64,000 nucleotides of DNA. It comes from Microbacterium paulum. GTDB taxonomy: Bacteria > Actinomycetota > Actinomycetes > Actinomycetales > Microbacteriaceae. This document shows positions 7,399-17,146 of the stretch, piece by piece. Each line of letters opens with the position of its first letter. Positions within the stretch are counted from its first letter, which is position 1. The stretch spans positions 1-64,000 of the forward strand of contig NZ_JAAGRY010000010.1 of NCBI RefSeq assembly GCF_015707995.1, in the 5' to 3' direction. Under the pieces are notes generated by a model. The model did no database searches and was not told the DNA's origin. It worked only from the letters and a program-made list of their open reading frames with translations. Both the position numbers and the translations under genes were made by a program.

Positions 7399-7483
7399 CG
7401 GAGGGTGTGGGATTCGAACCCACGGGACATTGCTGCCCACTGGTTTTCAAGACCAGGTCCATCGGCCGCTCGGACAACCCTCC
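7399..7483 (-). tRNA. tRNA-Ser(TGA)
   Basis: The minus strand folds as an 85-nt class II tRNA. The acceptor stem is GGAGGGT/ACCCTCC with discriminator G and no encoded CCA, the anticodon loop is CTTGAAA (anticodon TGA), there is a long variable arm, and the T loop is GTTCGAATC. A TAGACT -10-like hexamer lies on the minus strand about 20 nt upstream. It lies 1.4 kb from tRNA-Ser(GCT) and 1 kb from serS, all on the same strand. Confidence 0.95.
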
Positions 7484-7558
7484 CGTACAGCAGGAAAAGT
7501 CTAGTAGAGCCGACTCTTCATCTTCCCGTGCGCGCCTGAGCGGCCCCTGAACGGGCGA

Positions 7559-8503
7559 TCAGAGCGCGCGGAGCACATCGGCGACGCCGCCGGAGTGCAC
7601 GGATGCCGTGGTCTCGCCCGCCTCGCGGCGCACCTCGTCGGGGCCCTGACCCATCGCCACGGCTCGCCCGCCGTGCGCCTGCGCCCACCGGAACATCTCG
7701 ACGTCGTTACGCCCGTCGCCCATCACGAGCACCCGATCGGGCTCGATGCCGAGCCACGTGCGCACCCGCTCGAGCGCGGTCGACTTGTCGACGCCCTGCG
7801 GCGCGATGTCGAGCCACGCCGACCAGCCGACGGCGTACGACACCTTGGTGAGCCCGATCCGCTCGACGAGCGAGAGGAAGTCGCCGTCGGTCTCGTCGGG
7901 CGAGACCACCACGACGCGGCACACCGGTTGGGCCGAGAGCTCGTCGAACGAGACGCGCCGCGCGCGCACCAGGTTCCAGTCGTCCATCGGCTCGGTGTAG
8001 AGCCGCGCGCCGTCGGCGAGTTCGACCATGTACTTCGCGTCGGGAAGGTGCTCGCGCAGAAGTTGCAGCACCTCAGCCGGGTCGAAGGTCTCGATGTGGA
8101 AGCGCTCGTAAACGCTCTCTTCGCCGAGATCGCCCGACACCCGCTTCATGATGACGGCACCGTTCGAGCACACCGCATATTCGGGTGCGAGTTCGAGGAC
8201 GTGCTGGATACCTCGGGTTCCCTCCCACGACCTGCCGGTCGCCAGCATCACCTCATGGCCGGCGCGGTGCGCGTGCGCGATCGCCTCGACGACGCCCGGG
8301 CTCAGGGTCTCGTCTTCGAGCAGCACGGTGCCGTCGACGTCGAGCGCGATGAGCAGGGGTTCGGTCGCGACAGCGGGGTTCTCGGCGTCTTCGGCGATCT
8401 CTTCGACGAGCCGCGCCGCCTGACGGGGCGCCACGACGTCGACCGATCCGGTCGCGGGGAGCCGCTCCGAAGCCTCGGCGTCGCCCACCCCGGGCGCCGT
8501 CAT
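7559..8503 (-). CDS. Cof-type HAD hydrolase (phosphatase)
   Basis: A 314-residue haloacid-dehalogenase-superfamily phosphatase, class IIB cap. Motif I is LDVDGTV (residues about 52-58), motif II is in MLATGRSW, the Lys of motif III is in the QGVDKSTAL segment, and motif IV is [12 protein letters not shown]. These enzymes dephosphorylate sugar phosphates, FMN or similar metabolites; the substrate is not evident. The start ATG at 8503 overlaps the serS stop as ATGA, so it is coupled to serS. A longer upstream reading in this frame is a shadow of serS. The first 45 residues are a non-conserved extension. Confidence 0.88.
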   Translation of the reverse strand: MTAPGVGDAEASERLPATGSVDVVAPRQAARLVEEIAEDAENPAVATEPLLIALDVDGTVLLEDETLSPGVVEAIAHAHRAGHEVMLATGRSWEGTRGIQHVLELAPEYAVCSNGAVIMKRVSGDLGEESVYERFHIETFDPAEVLQLLREHLPDAKYMVELADGARLYTEPMDDWNLVRARRVSFDELSAQPVCRVVVVSPDETDGDFLSLVERIGLTKVSYAVGWSAWLDIAPQGVDKSTALERVRTWLGIEPDRVLVMGDGRNDVEMFRWAQAHGGRAVAMGQGPDEVRREAGETTASVHSGGVADVLRAL

Positions 8504-9780
8504 GCGATGGGCTCCGCGACCTCGAGCCCGCCGAGGTAGGGCCGCAGCACCTCGGGGATCACGACCGAGCCGTCGGCCTGCTGGTGCGTCTCGAGCAGCG
8601 CGACGATCCACCGCGTCGTCGCGAGCGTGCCGTTGAGGGTCGCGACGGGCGCCGGCTTGCCGGGACCCGCCCCCTCGGTCACCGGGCGGTAGCGCACGTC
8701 GAGGCGGCGGGCCTGATACGTGGTGCAGTTCGAGGTCGAGGTCAGCTCGCGATAGGCACCCTGCGTCGGCACCCACGCCTCGACGTCGTATTTGCGCGCC
8801 GCCGACGAGCCGAGATCTCCCGCCGCGACGTCGATCACGCGGTAGCTCAGGCCGAGGTCCTGCAGCATCTGCTCCTGCAGCGCGACGAGGCGCAGGTGCT
8901 CGGCCTCGGCATCCTCAGGGGTCGTGTAGACGAACATCTCGAGCTTGTTGAACTGGTGCACGCGGATGATGCCGCGGGTGTCTTTTCCGTACGACCCCGC
9001 TTCGCGGCGGTAGCAGGTCGACCAGCCCGCGTAGCGCTTGGCTCCGGATGCCAGGTCGATGATCTCGCCCATGTGATAGCCGGCCAGGGGCACTTCGCTC
9101 GTGCCGACGAGGTAGAGGTCGTCGGCCTCGAGCTTGTAGACCTCGTCGGCGTGCTGCCCGAGGAACCCGGTGCCGCGCATGACCTCGGGCCGCACGAGCG
9201 TGGGCGGGATCATCGGGATGAACCCGGCGTCGACCGCCCGCTGCAGCGCGAGCGACATGAGCGCGTACTCGAGGCGCGCACCGATGCCGGTGAGGAAGTA
9301 GAAGCGCGAGCCCGACACCTTGGTGCCGCGCTCCATGTCGATCGCGCCGAGCTTCTCGCCGAGGGCGAGATGGTCGAGCGGTTCGAAGTCGAACGCCCGC
9401 GGTTCGCCGTGGGTGCGAAGCGTGACGAAGTCTTCTTCGCCGCCGGCGGGAACGCCGTCGATCACGATGTTCTCGATGCGCGAGAGCGCCTCGTCGGCCG
9501 CCGCCTCGGCGTCGGTGACGGCAGCCTGGGCGGCCTTCACGCGGTCGCTCAGGTCTTTCGCCTGCGCGACGAGAGCGGGCTTGTCTTCTTTGGATGCCTG
9601 GGCCACGGTCTTGCCGTGTGCGTTCTGCTCGGCGCGCAGCTGCTCGAAGGCGGTGATCGCGGCGCGGCGCGCACGATCGGCCTCGAGGGCGGCATCGACC
9701 GTGTCGGGCGATTCCCCGCGCGCCACCTGCGAGCGCGTGACGAGGTCAGGGTTGTCGCGGAGCAGAGCCAGATCGATCAC
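8500..9780 (-). CDS. serS: Seryl-tRNA synthetase
   Basis: The 426-residue class II aminoacyl-tRNA synthetase charges tRNA-Ser. An N-terminal coiled-coil arm (about residues 25-100) binds the long variable arm of the tRNA. Motif 2 is [20 protein letters not shown], followed by FNKLEMFVY. Motif 3 is in [19 protein letters not shown] near the C-terminus. The length is normal. It starts at GTG 9780, only 6 nt after a TAGACT -10 hexamer, so the mRNA is probably leaderless. It is divergent from the gene at 9804 and coupled to the HAD phosphatase downstream. Confidence 0.97.
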   Translation of the reverse strand: MIDLALLRDNPDLVTRSQVARGESPDTVDAALEADRARRAAITAFEQLRAEQNAHGKTVAQASKEDKPALVAQAKDLSDRVKAAQAAVTDAEAAADEALSRIENIVIDGVPAGGEEDFVTLRTHGEPRAFDFEPLDHLALGEKLGAIDMERGTKVSGSRFYFLTGIGARLEYALMSLALQRAVDAGFIPMIPPTLVRPEVMRGTGFLGQHADEVYKLEADDLYLVGTSEVPLAGYHMGEIIDLASGAKRYAGWSTCYRREAGSYGKDTRGIIRVHQFNKLEMFVYTTPEDAEAEHLRLVALQEQMLQDLGLSYRVIDVAAGDLGSSAARKYDVEAWVPTQGAYRELTSTSNCTTYQARRLDVRYRPVTEGAGPGKPAPVATLNGTLATTRWIVALLETHQQADGSVVIPEVLRPYLGGLEVAEPIA

Positions 9781-9803
9781 CCGATCAGTCTAGGCTTTGG
9801 CTC
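9781..9803. promoter_or_regulatory. 23-bp bidirectional leaderless promoter (serS / lipid kinase)
   Basis: Only 23 bp separate the two start codons. On the plus strand TAGGCT (9791-9796) ends 7 nt before ATG 9804. On the minus strand TAGACT (9792-9787) ends 6 nt before GTG 9780. The two -10 hexamers share the central TA. Both transcripts should begin at or next to the start codon. Confidence 0.7.
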
Positions 9804-10802
9804 ATGACAGACGCCCCCGCACCCGAGCGTCGTGCGGCACTCGTCTACAACCCGACGAAGGTCGACGCCGACCAGTTGCGGGCCCTCGTCGCCGATCACG
9901 CGAGCGCCGCAGGGTGGGGCGAGCCCCTCTTCTACGAGACGAGCGTCGACGACCTCGGCGACGGCGTGACGCGCGAAGCGCTGGATGCCGGCGCCTCGGT
10001 CGTGCTCGTCGCGGGCGGCGACGGCACCGTGCGGGCCGTGAGCCAGGCGATGGCCGACTCGCACGTGCCGCTCGCGATCGTGCCGAGCGGCACGGGCAAT
10101 CTCCTCGCACGGAACCTCGACCTGCCCCTCGCCGAACCGGCCGTGATGGTCGCGGCCGCCTTCGACGGCGACGTGCACGCGATCGACGTCGGGTACGCGA
10201 GGCTCACCCGCCCGGACGGCGACCATGAGGAGCATGCCTTCGTCGTCATGGGCGGCATGGGCCTCGACGCGGCGATGATCGCCAACACCTCGGGCGATCT
10301 CAAGAAGCGCGTCGGCTGGGTGGCCTACGTCGACGGCGCGGCCAAGTCGCTCGTGCGGGCCAAGCCCTTCCCCGTGATGTACCAGGTGCTCGGCCACCGC
10401 ATGCACCGCGCCGACGTGCAGAGCGTGCTGTTCGCCAACTGCGGGTCGCTCCCGGCGGGGCTCGAGCTGATCCCCGAGGCATCCATCACCGACGGAGACC
10501 TCGACATCGTCATCTTCCAGCCGAAGACGGCACTCGGATGGCTCGCCGTGTGGCGGCGCGTGGCGTGGGACAACAGCGTGCTGCGACGCTTCCGCGCGGG
10601 GCGCCGCATCCTGCGCCTGCGCACGAAGGACAACTCGGTCCGCTACGCGAAGGGCCCCGGCATCGAGCTGGCGGCGTCGGAAGCGCACCCCGTGCAGCTC
10701 GACGGCGACGAATTCGGCGAGGCGACCGCCGTCAGCGTGCGGATCGAAGAGGGCGCACTGCGACTCACCGTGCCGAAGGGGCACGTCTCGCCGAACCTCT
10801 GA
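9804..10802 (+). CDS. Diacylglycerol kinase-like lipid kinase
   Basis: A 332-residue member of the DAGK catalytic family. The nucleotide-binding motif is VLVAGGDGTVRAVSQAMA (residues about 68-85), followed by IVPSGTGNLLARNLDLPL. The C-terminal beta domain contains GLELIPEASITDGDLDIVIF. These soluble enzymes phosphorylate diacylglycerol or sphingoid/ceramide-type lipids, in phospholipid recycling or glycolipid synthesis. The exact substrate is unknown. It starts at ATG 9804, apparently leaderless, back to back with serS. Confidence 0.85.
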   Translation: MTDAPAPERRAALVYNPTKVDADQLRALVADHASAAGWGEPLFYETSVDDLGDGVTREALDAGASVVLVAGGDGTVRAVSQAMADSHVPLAIVPSGTGNLLARNLDLPLAEPAVMVAAAFDGDVHAIDVGYARLTRPDGDHEEHAFVVMGGMGLDAAMIANTSGDLKKRVGWVAYVDGAAKSLVRAKPFPVMYQVLGHRMHRADVQSVLFANCGSLPAGLELIPEASITDGDLDIVIFQPKTALGWLAVWRRVAWDNSVLRRFRAGRRILRLRTKDNSVRYAKGPGIELAASEAHPVQLDGDEFGEATAVSVRIEEGALRLTVPKGHVSPNL

Positions 10803-10865
10803 GGCCCCGGCAGGGCGCCGTCAAGGGGGTTCGCCGGGTCGCGGGCGCCCGGCACGATGGATGCC

Positions 10866-12206
10866 ATGACCTCGCCCTCGCTCGTCTGGTTCCGCGACGA
10901 CCTGCGCCTGGCCGACAACCCCGCGCTGCGCGCCGCCGCCGACCGCGACGAGCCGGTGATCGGCGTGTATGTGCTCGACGAGGCATCCCCCGGCGTGCGG
11001 CCACTCGGGGGCGCGGCGCGGTGGTGGCTGCACCACTCGCTCAGCGAGCTCGACGAGCGCCTGCGCGAGAAGGGCTCGGTGCTCGTGCTGCGCCGCGGCG
11101 CGGCATCCGATGTGCTGCCCGCGCTCGTGGGCGAGACCGGCGCGGGGGCGGTGTTCTGGAACCGGCGCTACGGCGGACCCGAACGCGAGATCGACGCCGG
11201 CATCAAAGACGGGCTGCGCGGTGACGGCGTCGAGGTGGCGTCGTTCGCCGGGTCGCTGCTCTACGAACCGTGGACCGTGCGCACGGGCGCCGGCACCCCG
11301 TACGGCGTCTTCACCCCATTCTGGAACGCTTGCCGGCAGCTGCCCGCCCCGCGCGCACCGCTCCCCGAGCCGCGCGAGCTGCGCGGGCCGGGCCGCCACC
11401 CGGCATCCGACGACCTCGCCGAGTGGGAGCTGCTGCCGACCTCTCCCGATTGGGCGGGAGGCTTGCGCGAGCGGTGGGAACCCGGCGAGCGCGCGGCGAA
11501 GGCACGGCTGCGGGAGTTCCTCGCGGACGATGCCGCCGGCTACGACCGCGCCCGAGACGAGCCCGCCGCGGGTGCGACCTCGCTGCTGTCCCCCCGGCTT
11601 CGCTGGGGAGAGATCAGCCCCTATGAGGTGTGGCACGCCGCGGTGTCGTCGGATGCCCCGGTCGGGGGCTTTCTCTCGGAGCTCGGCTGGCGCGAGTTCG
11701 CCTGGCACACGCTCTTCCACTTTCCCGACCTCGCGACGAAGAACCTGCGGTCGGCGTTCGACGCGTTCCCCTGGCCGCGGCTGCGGCCGACGATGCTGCG
11801 CGCGTGGCAGCACGGCGAGACCGGCATCCCCCTCGTCGACGCCGGCATGCGGGAGCTCTGGACCACGGGGTTCATGCACAACCGGGTGCGGATGGTCGTG
11901 GCATCCTTTCTGGTCAAAAACCTGCTGATCGACTGGCGGCACGGCGAGGAGTGGTTCTGGGACACGCTCGTCGACGCCGACGCCGCGAACAACCCGTTCA
12001 ACTGGCAGTGGGTCGCGGGCTCGGGCGCCGACGCCGCGCCGTACTTCCGCATCTTCAACCCCGAACTGCAGGCGAAGAAGTTCGACCCCGACGGCCGCTA
12101 CGTGCGCGAATGGGCCCCGGATGCCACGGCGCGCCCCCCGATCGTCGACCTCGCCGCTTCGCGCAAGGCCGCCCTCGCCGCCTACGACGCCGTCAAGCGC
12201 GCCTGA
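10866..12206 (+). CDS. phr: Deoxyribodipyrimidine photolyase
   Basis: A 446-residue class I photolyase/cryptochrome, which uses light and FADH to split cyclobutane pyrimidine dimers. The N-terminal antenna domain starts SLVWFRDDLRLADNPALRAA. The FAD domain has SLLSPRLRWGEISPYEVWHA, then GWREFAWHTLFHFP, GIPLVDAGMRELWTTGFMHN, FNWQWVAGSGADAAPYFRIF and NPELQAKKFDPDGRYVREW. All family landmarks are intact, so repair activity is expected. I use ATG 10866 rather than ATG 10857, because a CACGAT hexamer lies 7 nt upstream, similar to galE; this is a weak criterion. Confidence 0.93.
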   Translation: MTSPSLVWFRDDLRLADNPALRAAADRDEPVIGVYVLDEASPGVRPLGGAARWWLHHSLSELDERLREKGSVLVLRRGAASDVLPALVGETGAGAVFWNRRYGGPEREIDAGIKDGLRGDGVEVASFAGSLLYEPWTVRTGAGTPYGVFTPFWNACRQLPAPRAPLPEPRELRGPGRHPASDDLAEWELLPTSPDWAGGLRERWEPGERAAKARLREFLADDAAGYDRARDEPAAGATSLLSPRLRWGEISPYEVWHAAVSSDAPVGGFLSELGWREFAWHTLFHFPDLATKNLRSAFDAFPWPRLRPTMLRAWQHGETGIPLVDAGMRELWTTGFMHNRVRMVVASFLVKNLLIDWRHGEEWFWDTLVDADAANNPFNWQWVAGSGADAAPYFRIFNPELQAKKFDPDGRYVREWAPDATARPPIVDLAASRKAALAAYDAVKRA

Positions 12207-12237
12207 CCCGCCTCCCCTCCCCCCTCCCCCTGGTGCG

Positions 12238-12316
12238 CGAGCCGCTACGTTTCGGCCGAGCCGCTACGTTTTGGCGCGCCGAAATATAGCGGCTCGCACA
12301 GAACGTGGCGGCTCGG
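12238..12316. repeat. Nested four-unit palindrome A
   Basis: An 18-bp word (CGAGCCGCTACGTTTCGG) occurs twice forward (12238-12255, 12257-12274) and twice inverted with changes (12279-12296, 12299-12316). The inner pair folds around GGCGCGCC. It lies between phr and the flavin oxidoreductase gene, preceded by a C-rich tract. No open frame explains it. Confidence 0.8.
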
Positions 12317-12386
12317 CATCAGGTGGGGCGGGATGGGGCGAGGAGGGCGGGGAATGCGGGGAGCGAGGGTGGGGTTGTGGTGAGGG

Positions 12387-13433
12387 ATGACTCCCGCGCT
12401 TTCTGTCCTCGATCTCGTTCCCGTCCGCACCGGCCAGACCAGTGCGCAGGCCGTCGCCGCCTCGCTCGGGCTCGCCGCGCGCGCCGACGAGCTGGGATAC
12501 GCGCGCTACTGGTTCGCCGAGCATCACAACATGCCCGCCGTCGCCTCGACGACGCCGCCCGTGCTCGCGGCGGCCGCGGCGGCGCGCACGTCACGCATCC
12601 GCGTCGGATCGGGCGGCGTCATGCTGCCGAACCACGCGCCGCTCGTGGTCGCCGAGCAGTTCGCGGCGCTCGAGGCGATCGCGCCGGGACGGATCGACCT
12701 CGGCATCGGACGCGCCCCCGGCAGCGACCCGGTCATCACGCAGCTGCTGCGCATGTCGGGCACGACGAGCGACGTCGACCGGTTCCCCGACCACATCCGC
12801 GACATCCTCGCCCTCACCTCCCCCGAGGGTGCGGGCTACCGCCTCGCCGGGCGCCCGGACGGCGAGGACCACTACGGCGTGCACGCGACCCCCGCCGCGA
12901 CCGGCTCCCCCGAACTGTGGCTGCTCGGCTCGTCGGACTACTCGGCGCAGCTCGCCGCGGCCTTCGGCCTGCCCTACGTCTTCGCGAACCACTTCTCGGG
13001 CGATGGCCTCGACCGCGCGCTCGACCTGTACCGGCAGAACTTCCAGGCATCCGCTCACCTCGACGCGCCGCGCACCTTCCTCACCGCGAACGCCGTCGCC
13101 GCCGACACCGCGGCCGAAGCCGACGAGCGCATGCTGCCGCAGGCGCGCATGATGGCGCGACTGCGCGGCGGGCGCCCGCTCGTCGCGCTCGAGACCGTCG
13201 AGCAGGCGGCGCGTGCCGAGGCATCCGACCACCTCGCCGCGCCGCTGATCGACGCCCTGCGCCGTCGCTGGTTCGTCGGCACGGGCGACGAGACCCGCGC
13301 GGCTGTCACCGCCTTCGCCGCCGCGCACGGCGTCGACGAGGTCATGATCTCGCCCGTCGCCGCCGCCTACGACGCAGAGCCGATGGATGCCGCGACCGGC
13401 CGGGCCCGCACGCTCGAACTGCTGGCGGCCTGA
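12387..13433 (+). CDS. LLM-class flavin-dependent oxidoreductase
   Basis: A 348-residue luciferase-like monooxygenase with a TIM-barrel fold. Family landmarks are YARYWFAEHHNMP (residues about 39-51), RIRVGSGGVMLPNHAPLVVA, GRIDLGIGRAPGSDP and WLLGSSDYSAQLAA. It matches the MsnO8/YhbW-type group found singly in many bacteria, which uses reduced flavin supplied by another enzyme. The natural substrate is unknown. It starts at ATG 12387 with no convincing ribosome binding site. Palindrome arrays flank it on both sides. Confidence 0.88.
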   Translation: MTPALSVLDLVPVRTGQTSAQAVAASLGLAARADELGYARYWFAEHHNMPAVASTTPPVLAAAAAARTSRIRVGSGGVMLPNHAPLVVAEQFAALEAIAPGRIDLGIGRAPGSDPVITQLLRMSGTTSDVDRFPDHIRDILALTSPEGAGYRLAGRPDGEDHYGVHATPAATGSPELWLLGSSDYSAQLAAAFGLPYVFANHFSGDGLDRALDLYRQNFQASAHLDAPRTFLTANAVAADTAAEADERMLPQARMMARLRGGRPLVALETVEQAARAEASDHLAAPLIDALRRRWFVGTGDETRAAVTAFAAAHGVDEVMISPVAAAYDAEPMDAATGRARTLELLAA

Positions 13434-13442
13434 GCCCGCCCT

Positions 13443-13526
13443 CCGCGAATCACCACCCCGTCGCCGAATCACCACGAGATCTGCGCGAATCGGGTGGTGA
13501 TTCGCGAAAGCGGTGGTGACTCGCGG
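13443..13526. repeat. Nested four-unit palindrome B
   Basis: CGAATCACCAC-type words occur forward at 13444-13460 and 13463-13475 and inverted at 13493-13506 and 13512-13526. A fifth partial copy (GCGAATC) lies in the centre. The block fills the gap between the convergent flavin oxidoreductase and pheA genes and could act as a bidirectional terminator. Confidence 0.8.
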
Positions 13527-13548
13527 GCAGGACGCGAGCGGGCGGGCG

Positions 13549-14553
13549 TCAGGCGTCGGGTTCGCCCGAGATGAGGCCGCGCAACCAATCGCGCGCCTCG
13601 ATGAAGACGTCGTCGGAGTAACGATCGGGGTAGTGCACGATCGCGCGGTCGGCGCGCGGATACGAGCCCAGATAGACGACCTTCGGGCTGAAACGGCGAA
13701 GGCCCAGCAACGCATCGGCCATGCGCTCGTCGTGCACGTGGCCGTCGGCGTCGATCACGAATCGATACCGGCCGAGAGCATCGCCGATCGGGCGCGACGC
13801 GAGCAGCGACAGGTTGATGCCCCGCGTCGCGAACTGCTCGAGCAGCTCGAGCAGGGCGCCCGGGTACTCCACGGGCAGCTCGACGATCAGCGACGTCTTG
13901 TCGGCGCCGGTGGGTGCCGGCGCCGCGACCGTGCGGCTCACCAGCACGAACCGCGTGACGGCGTTCGGGTTGTCGCCGATCGACTCGGCGAGAAGCTCGA
14001 GGTCGTAGTGCTCGAGGATGCCAGGGGGCGCGATCGCGGCATCCGCATCGCTCACCCCGTCGACGATCCCGACCGCCGACGCGACGTTCGACGCGGCAGG
14101 GAGGTGCGCGTGCTCGGGCAGGTTCTTGGTCAGCCACTGCAGGCACTGGGCGTAGGCGACCGGATGCGCGGCGACGAGCCTGACGTCTTCGAGGCACACG
14201 CCCGGGCGGGCGACGAGCACGAAGTTCACCGGAACCAGGTACTCCCCCACGATCCGAAGGCCCGGCACGGTCGCCAGTGCGTCTTGCGCGGTCGACACCC
14301 CGCCGTCGACCGAGTTCTCGATCGCGATCATCGCAGCGTCGGACCGGCCCGAGGTGACATCGGCGAGCGCCTCGCCGACATTGCGCACCGGCCGCCAGAT
14401 CTGGTCGCGCGCCTCGGGAACCTGTCTGAGCGCGGCCTCGGTGAAGGTTCCCGCGGGGCCCAGGTAGCTGTAGGTGCGTCGGGTCGGCGCCGAGGCCGGG
14501 GCATCGGTCGCAGCGGGGCTCGCAGAGGCGGAGCGGTCGGGCGCGGGGGTCAC
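13549..14553 (-). CDS. pheA: Prephenate dehydratase
   Basis: A 334-residue enzyme converting prephenate to phenylpyruvate in phenylalanine synthesis. After a 28-residue Ala/Pro-rich leader, the catalytic domain starts YSYLGPAGTFTEAALRQV and includes AIENSVDGGVSTAQDAL and the TRF signature VTRFVLVSR. An ACT domain follows (SLIVELPVEYPGALLELLEQ, ASRPIGDALGRYRFVID) and should give phenylalanine feedback inhibition. There is no chorismate mutase domain, as usual in actinobacteria. GTG 14553 lies 6 nt after TAGGCT, indicating a leaderless mRNA. Confidence 0.95.
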   Translation of the reverse strand: MTPAPDRSASASPAATDAPASAPTRRTYSYLGPAGTFTEAALRQVPEARDQIWRPVRNVGEALADVTSGRSDAAMIAIENSVDGGVSTAQDALATVPGLRIVGEYLVPVNFVLVARPGVCLEDVRLVAAHPVAYAQCLQWLTKNLPEHAHLPAASNVASAVGIVDGVSDADAAIAPPGILEHYDLELLAESIGDNPNAVTRFVLVSRTVAAPAPTGADKTSLIVELPVEYPGALLELLEQFATRGINLSLLASRPIGDALGRYRFVIDADGHVHDERMADALLGLRRFSPKVVYLGSYPRADRAIVHYPDRYSDDVFIEARDWLRGLISGEPDA

Positions 14554-14630
14554 GCCGACAGCCTAGTGCGATGGGCACCGCGCGGGCCGGGCTGCCGGCC
14601 ACGGCGCCCGCGGCCCGTACCCTGGACGAC

Positions 14631-15278
14631 ATGAGCCGCCGCACGATCGCCCCCGCCGTGACCGCCGTCTTCGCCGCCGCACTAGCCGTGACCCTCGTCG
14701 CGTGCGCACCCGAGGGCGCGCAGCCGAGCCCGAGCGGCAGCACCTCGACGGGAACGGCGGCGCCGACGGCGACGGCGAGCGCCTCGGCATCCACCGCCCC
14801 GTCGTCGAGCCCGAGCGCCGACGCGAGCGCGTGCCTCGCCGGTGACTGGACGATGGATCAGGGCGCGCTCGAGTCGTACTACTCCGACGTCAACGGTCTG
14901 CTGCAGGGCGCCGGTATCGCGTTCACGCCGCAGGGTTCGGCGTCGCTGACGCTGACCCCGGAGGGCGCGTTCTCGTGGGCCCCCGACGCGCAGGTCAACG
15001 CCGAGGTCGCGGGCACGACGATCGTGGTCTCAGTCGGAGGCCGGGTCGACGGCACCTACACGGCGACCGGCGACCGCATCTCCGCGACGTCGTCGGTCAC
15101 CGACGGACTCGTCGTGAGCGCCACGATCGACGGCGCCGACACCGACCCGGGAGAGGTCGCGCAAGAGATCGCGGGCGCGCCGCTGACCGACGCGTCGTAC
15201 ACCTGCGCGGGCGATACCCTGACGATCGGGTCGTCGGTGGCCGGCGGCACGGCCACCGCGGTGCTGCACCGCCGCTGA
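14631..15278 (+). CDS. Putative lipoprotein
   Basis: A 215-residue exported lipoprotein. The signal peptide AVTAVFAAALAVTLVAC ends in a lipobox LVAC at about residue 24. A 40-residue Ser/Thr/Ala/Pro linker follows, then a single globular domain with ACLAGDWTMDQGALESYYSD, LTPEGAFSWAPDAQ and CAGDTLTIGS, predicted to be beta-rich. The fold resembles small lipocalin-like secreted domains of unknown role. I start at ATG 14631 because the signal peptide begins there and TACCCT lies 7 nt upstream. Confidence 0.75.
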   Translation: MSRRTIAPAVTAVFAAALAVTLVACAPEGAQPSPSGSTSTGTAAPTATASASASTAPSSSPSADASACLAGDWTMDQGALESYYSDVNGLLQGAGIAFTPQGSASLTLTPEGAFSWAPDAQVNAEVAGTTIVVSVGGRVDGTYTATGDRISATSSVTDGLVVSATIDGADTDPGEVAQEIAGAPLTDASYTCAGDTLTIGSSVAGGTATAVLHRR

Positions 15279-15341
15279 GCGGTCACGGATCACACCGCGC
15301 ATTCTCACGCGAGATGCGCGTGGCAGTGCCAGACTGAACCC

Positions 15342-16985
15342 ATGAGCCGCGCAGGACAGCCAGCCGAAGCATCCGACCTCATCGACATCGACGAGCTGAT
15401 CGCCGCGTATTACGATCGCAAGCCCGATGCCTCGGTGCCCGAGCAGCGCGTCGCGTTCGGCACGAGCGGCCACCGCGGCTCGTCGCTGTCGACGAGCTTC
15501 AACGAAGACCACATCCTCGCCACCACCCAGGCGATCGTGGACTACCGCGCGGCGCAGGGCATCACCGGTCCGCTGTTCCTCGGGCGCGACACCCACGGGC
15601 TCTCGCGCCCCGCCGAGCGCAGCGCGATCGAGGTGCTCGTCGCGAACGGCGTCGACGTGCGCGTCGATTCGCGGGATGCCTGGGTGCCGACCCCCGCGCT
15701 CAGCCACGCGATCTTGACCTACAACAAGGGGCGCGCCGCCGACGACGCCGGCCGCGCCGACGGCATCGTCGTGACCCCGTCGCACAACCCGCCCCGCGAC
15801 GGCGGCTTCAAGTACAACCCGCCGCACGGCGGCCCCGCCGACACCGACGCGACGGGATGGATCGCCGACCGCGCGAACGCACTCATCGCGGCGGGGCTCG
15901 AGGGCGTCACGCGCACGCGCTACGCCGACATCGACACCGATGCGCTCGGGACGTACGACTTCCGCGAGGGGTACGTCGCCGACCTCGAGAACATCATCGA
16001 CGTCGCCGCGATCAAGAAGGCCGGCATCCGGATCGGCGCCGACCCGCTCGGCGGAGCGTCGGTGGAGTACTGGGCCCTCATCGGCGAGCGCTACGGACTC
16101 GACCTCACGGTGGTGAACCCCGAGGTCGACCCGACCTGGCGGTTCATGACGCTCGACTGGGACGAGAAGATCCGGATGGATCCCTCGTCGCCCTACGCGA
16201 TGGCGGCTCTCGTGGCGCGTCGCCACGACTACGACATCCTCACCGGCAACGACGCCGACGCCGACCGGCACGGCATCGTCACGCCGGATGCCGGTCTGAT
16301 GAACCCGAACCACTATCTCGCCGTCGCGATCGACTACCTGTTCCGGAACCGCCAGGGGTGGCCGGCGGATGCCGCCGTGGGCAAGACCCTCGTGTCGTCG
16401 ATGATCATCGACCGGGTGGTCGCCTCGATCGGCCGGACCCTGTACGAGGTCCCCGTCGGTTTCAAGTGGTTCGTGCCCGGCCTGCTCGACGGCTCGGTCG
16501 CCTTCGGCGGCGAGGAGTCCGCCGGAGCGTCGTTCCTGCGTTTCGACGGCGACGTCTGGACGACCGACAAGGACGGCATCCTGCTCTGCCTGCTCGCCTC
16601 GGAAATCCTCGCCGTCACGGGCAAGACCCCGTCGCAGCGCTACGCGGAGCTCGAGGCGGAGTTCGGGGCATCCGCGTATCAGCGCGTGGACGCGCCGGCC
16701 ACGCCCGCGCAGAAGGCGGCGCTCGCGAAGCTGTCGCCGGATGCCGTGACGGCGACGGAGCTGGCCGGCGAGCCGATCACGGCGAAGCTGTCGCACGCGC
16801 CCGGCAACGGCGCGCCGATCGGCGGACTGAAGGTCCAGACCGAGCACGCCTGGTTCGCCGCGCGCCCCTCGGGCACCGAGGACGTGTACAAGCTGTACGC
16901 CGAATCGCTGCGGGGCGAGGAGCACCTGCGCGAGGTGCAGGCCGAGGCCCGCGCCGTCGTGGCGGAGGCGCTGGGCGGGGCGTAG
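15342..16985 (+). CDS. pgm: Phosphoglucomutase (alpha-D-glucose phosphate-specific)
   Basis: A 547-residue enzyme interconverting glucose 1-phosphate and glucose 6-phosphate. The start region has [10 protein letters not shown]. The catalytic phosphoserine lies in [13 protein letters not shown] (about residues 142-154), the Mg2+ loop is [10 protein letters not shown], the sugar-binding loop is FGGEESAG, and the phosphate-binding loop is [17 protein letters not shown]. Length and motifs are normal for the Pgm type. It sits directly before galE and joins the Leloir pathway to glycolysis. ATG 15342 is 6 nt after CAGACT, suggesting a leaderless transcript. Confidence 0.95.
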   Translation: MSRAGQPAEASDLIDIDELIAAYYDRKPDASVPEQRVAFGTSGHRGSSLSTSFNEDHILATTQAIVDYRAAQGITGPLFLGRDTHGLSRPAERSAIEVLVANGVDVRVDSRDAWVPTPALSHAILTYNKGRAADDAGRADGIVVTPSHNPPRDGGFKYNPPHGGPADTDATGWIADRANALIAAGLEGVTRTRYADIDTDALGTYDFREGYVADLENIIDVAAIKKAGIRIGADPLGGASVEYWALIGERYGLDLTVVNPEVDPTWRFMTLDWDEKIRMDPSSPYAMAALVARRHDYDILTGNDADADRHGIVTPDAGLMNPNHYLAVAIDYLFRNRQGWPADAAVGKTLVSSMIIDRVVASIGRTLYEVPVGFKWFVPGLLDGSVAFGGEESAGASFLRFDGDVWTTDKDGILLCLLASEILAVTGKTPSQRYAELEAEFGASAYQRVDAPATPAQKAALAKLSPDAVTATELAGEPITAKLSHAPGNGAPIGGLKVQTEHAWFAARPSGTEDVYKLYAESLRGEEHLREVQAEARAVVAEALGGA

Positions 16986-17017
16986 GGCGCGCCGCGCGCC
17001 GCGCCGCGCCTCATCGT

Positions 17018-17084
17018 CGAGAAACCATCCATAGCCCGAGAAACCACGCGCGACGTGGTTTCTCGACGCGGGGATGGTTTCTCG
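17018..17084. repeat. Nested four-unit palindrome C
   Basis: CGAGAAACCATCC (17018-17030) and CGAGAAACCACG (17037-17048) are followed by the exact inverses CGTGGTTTCTCG (17054-17065) and GGATGGTTTCTCG (17072-17084). The inner arms pair with each other and the outer arms pair with each other, including the bases in which inner and outer differ. It lies between pgm and galE. Confidence 0.85.
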
Positions 17085-17146
17085 TGCGGCGTAGGCGTCG
17101 CGCGCTTGGCGAGGAGTGACCGTGCACATCGGGCAGGATGGATGGC

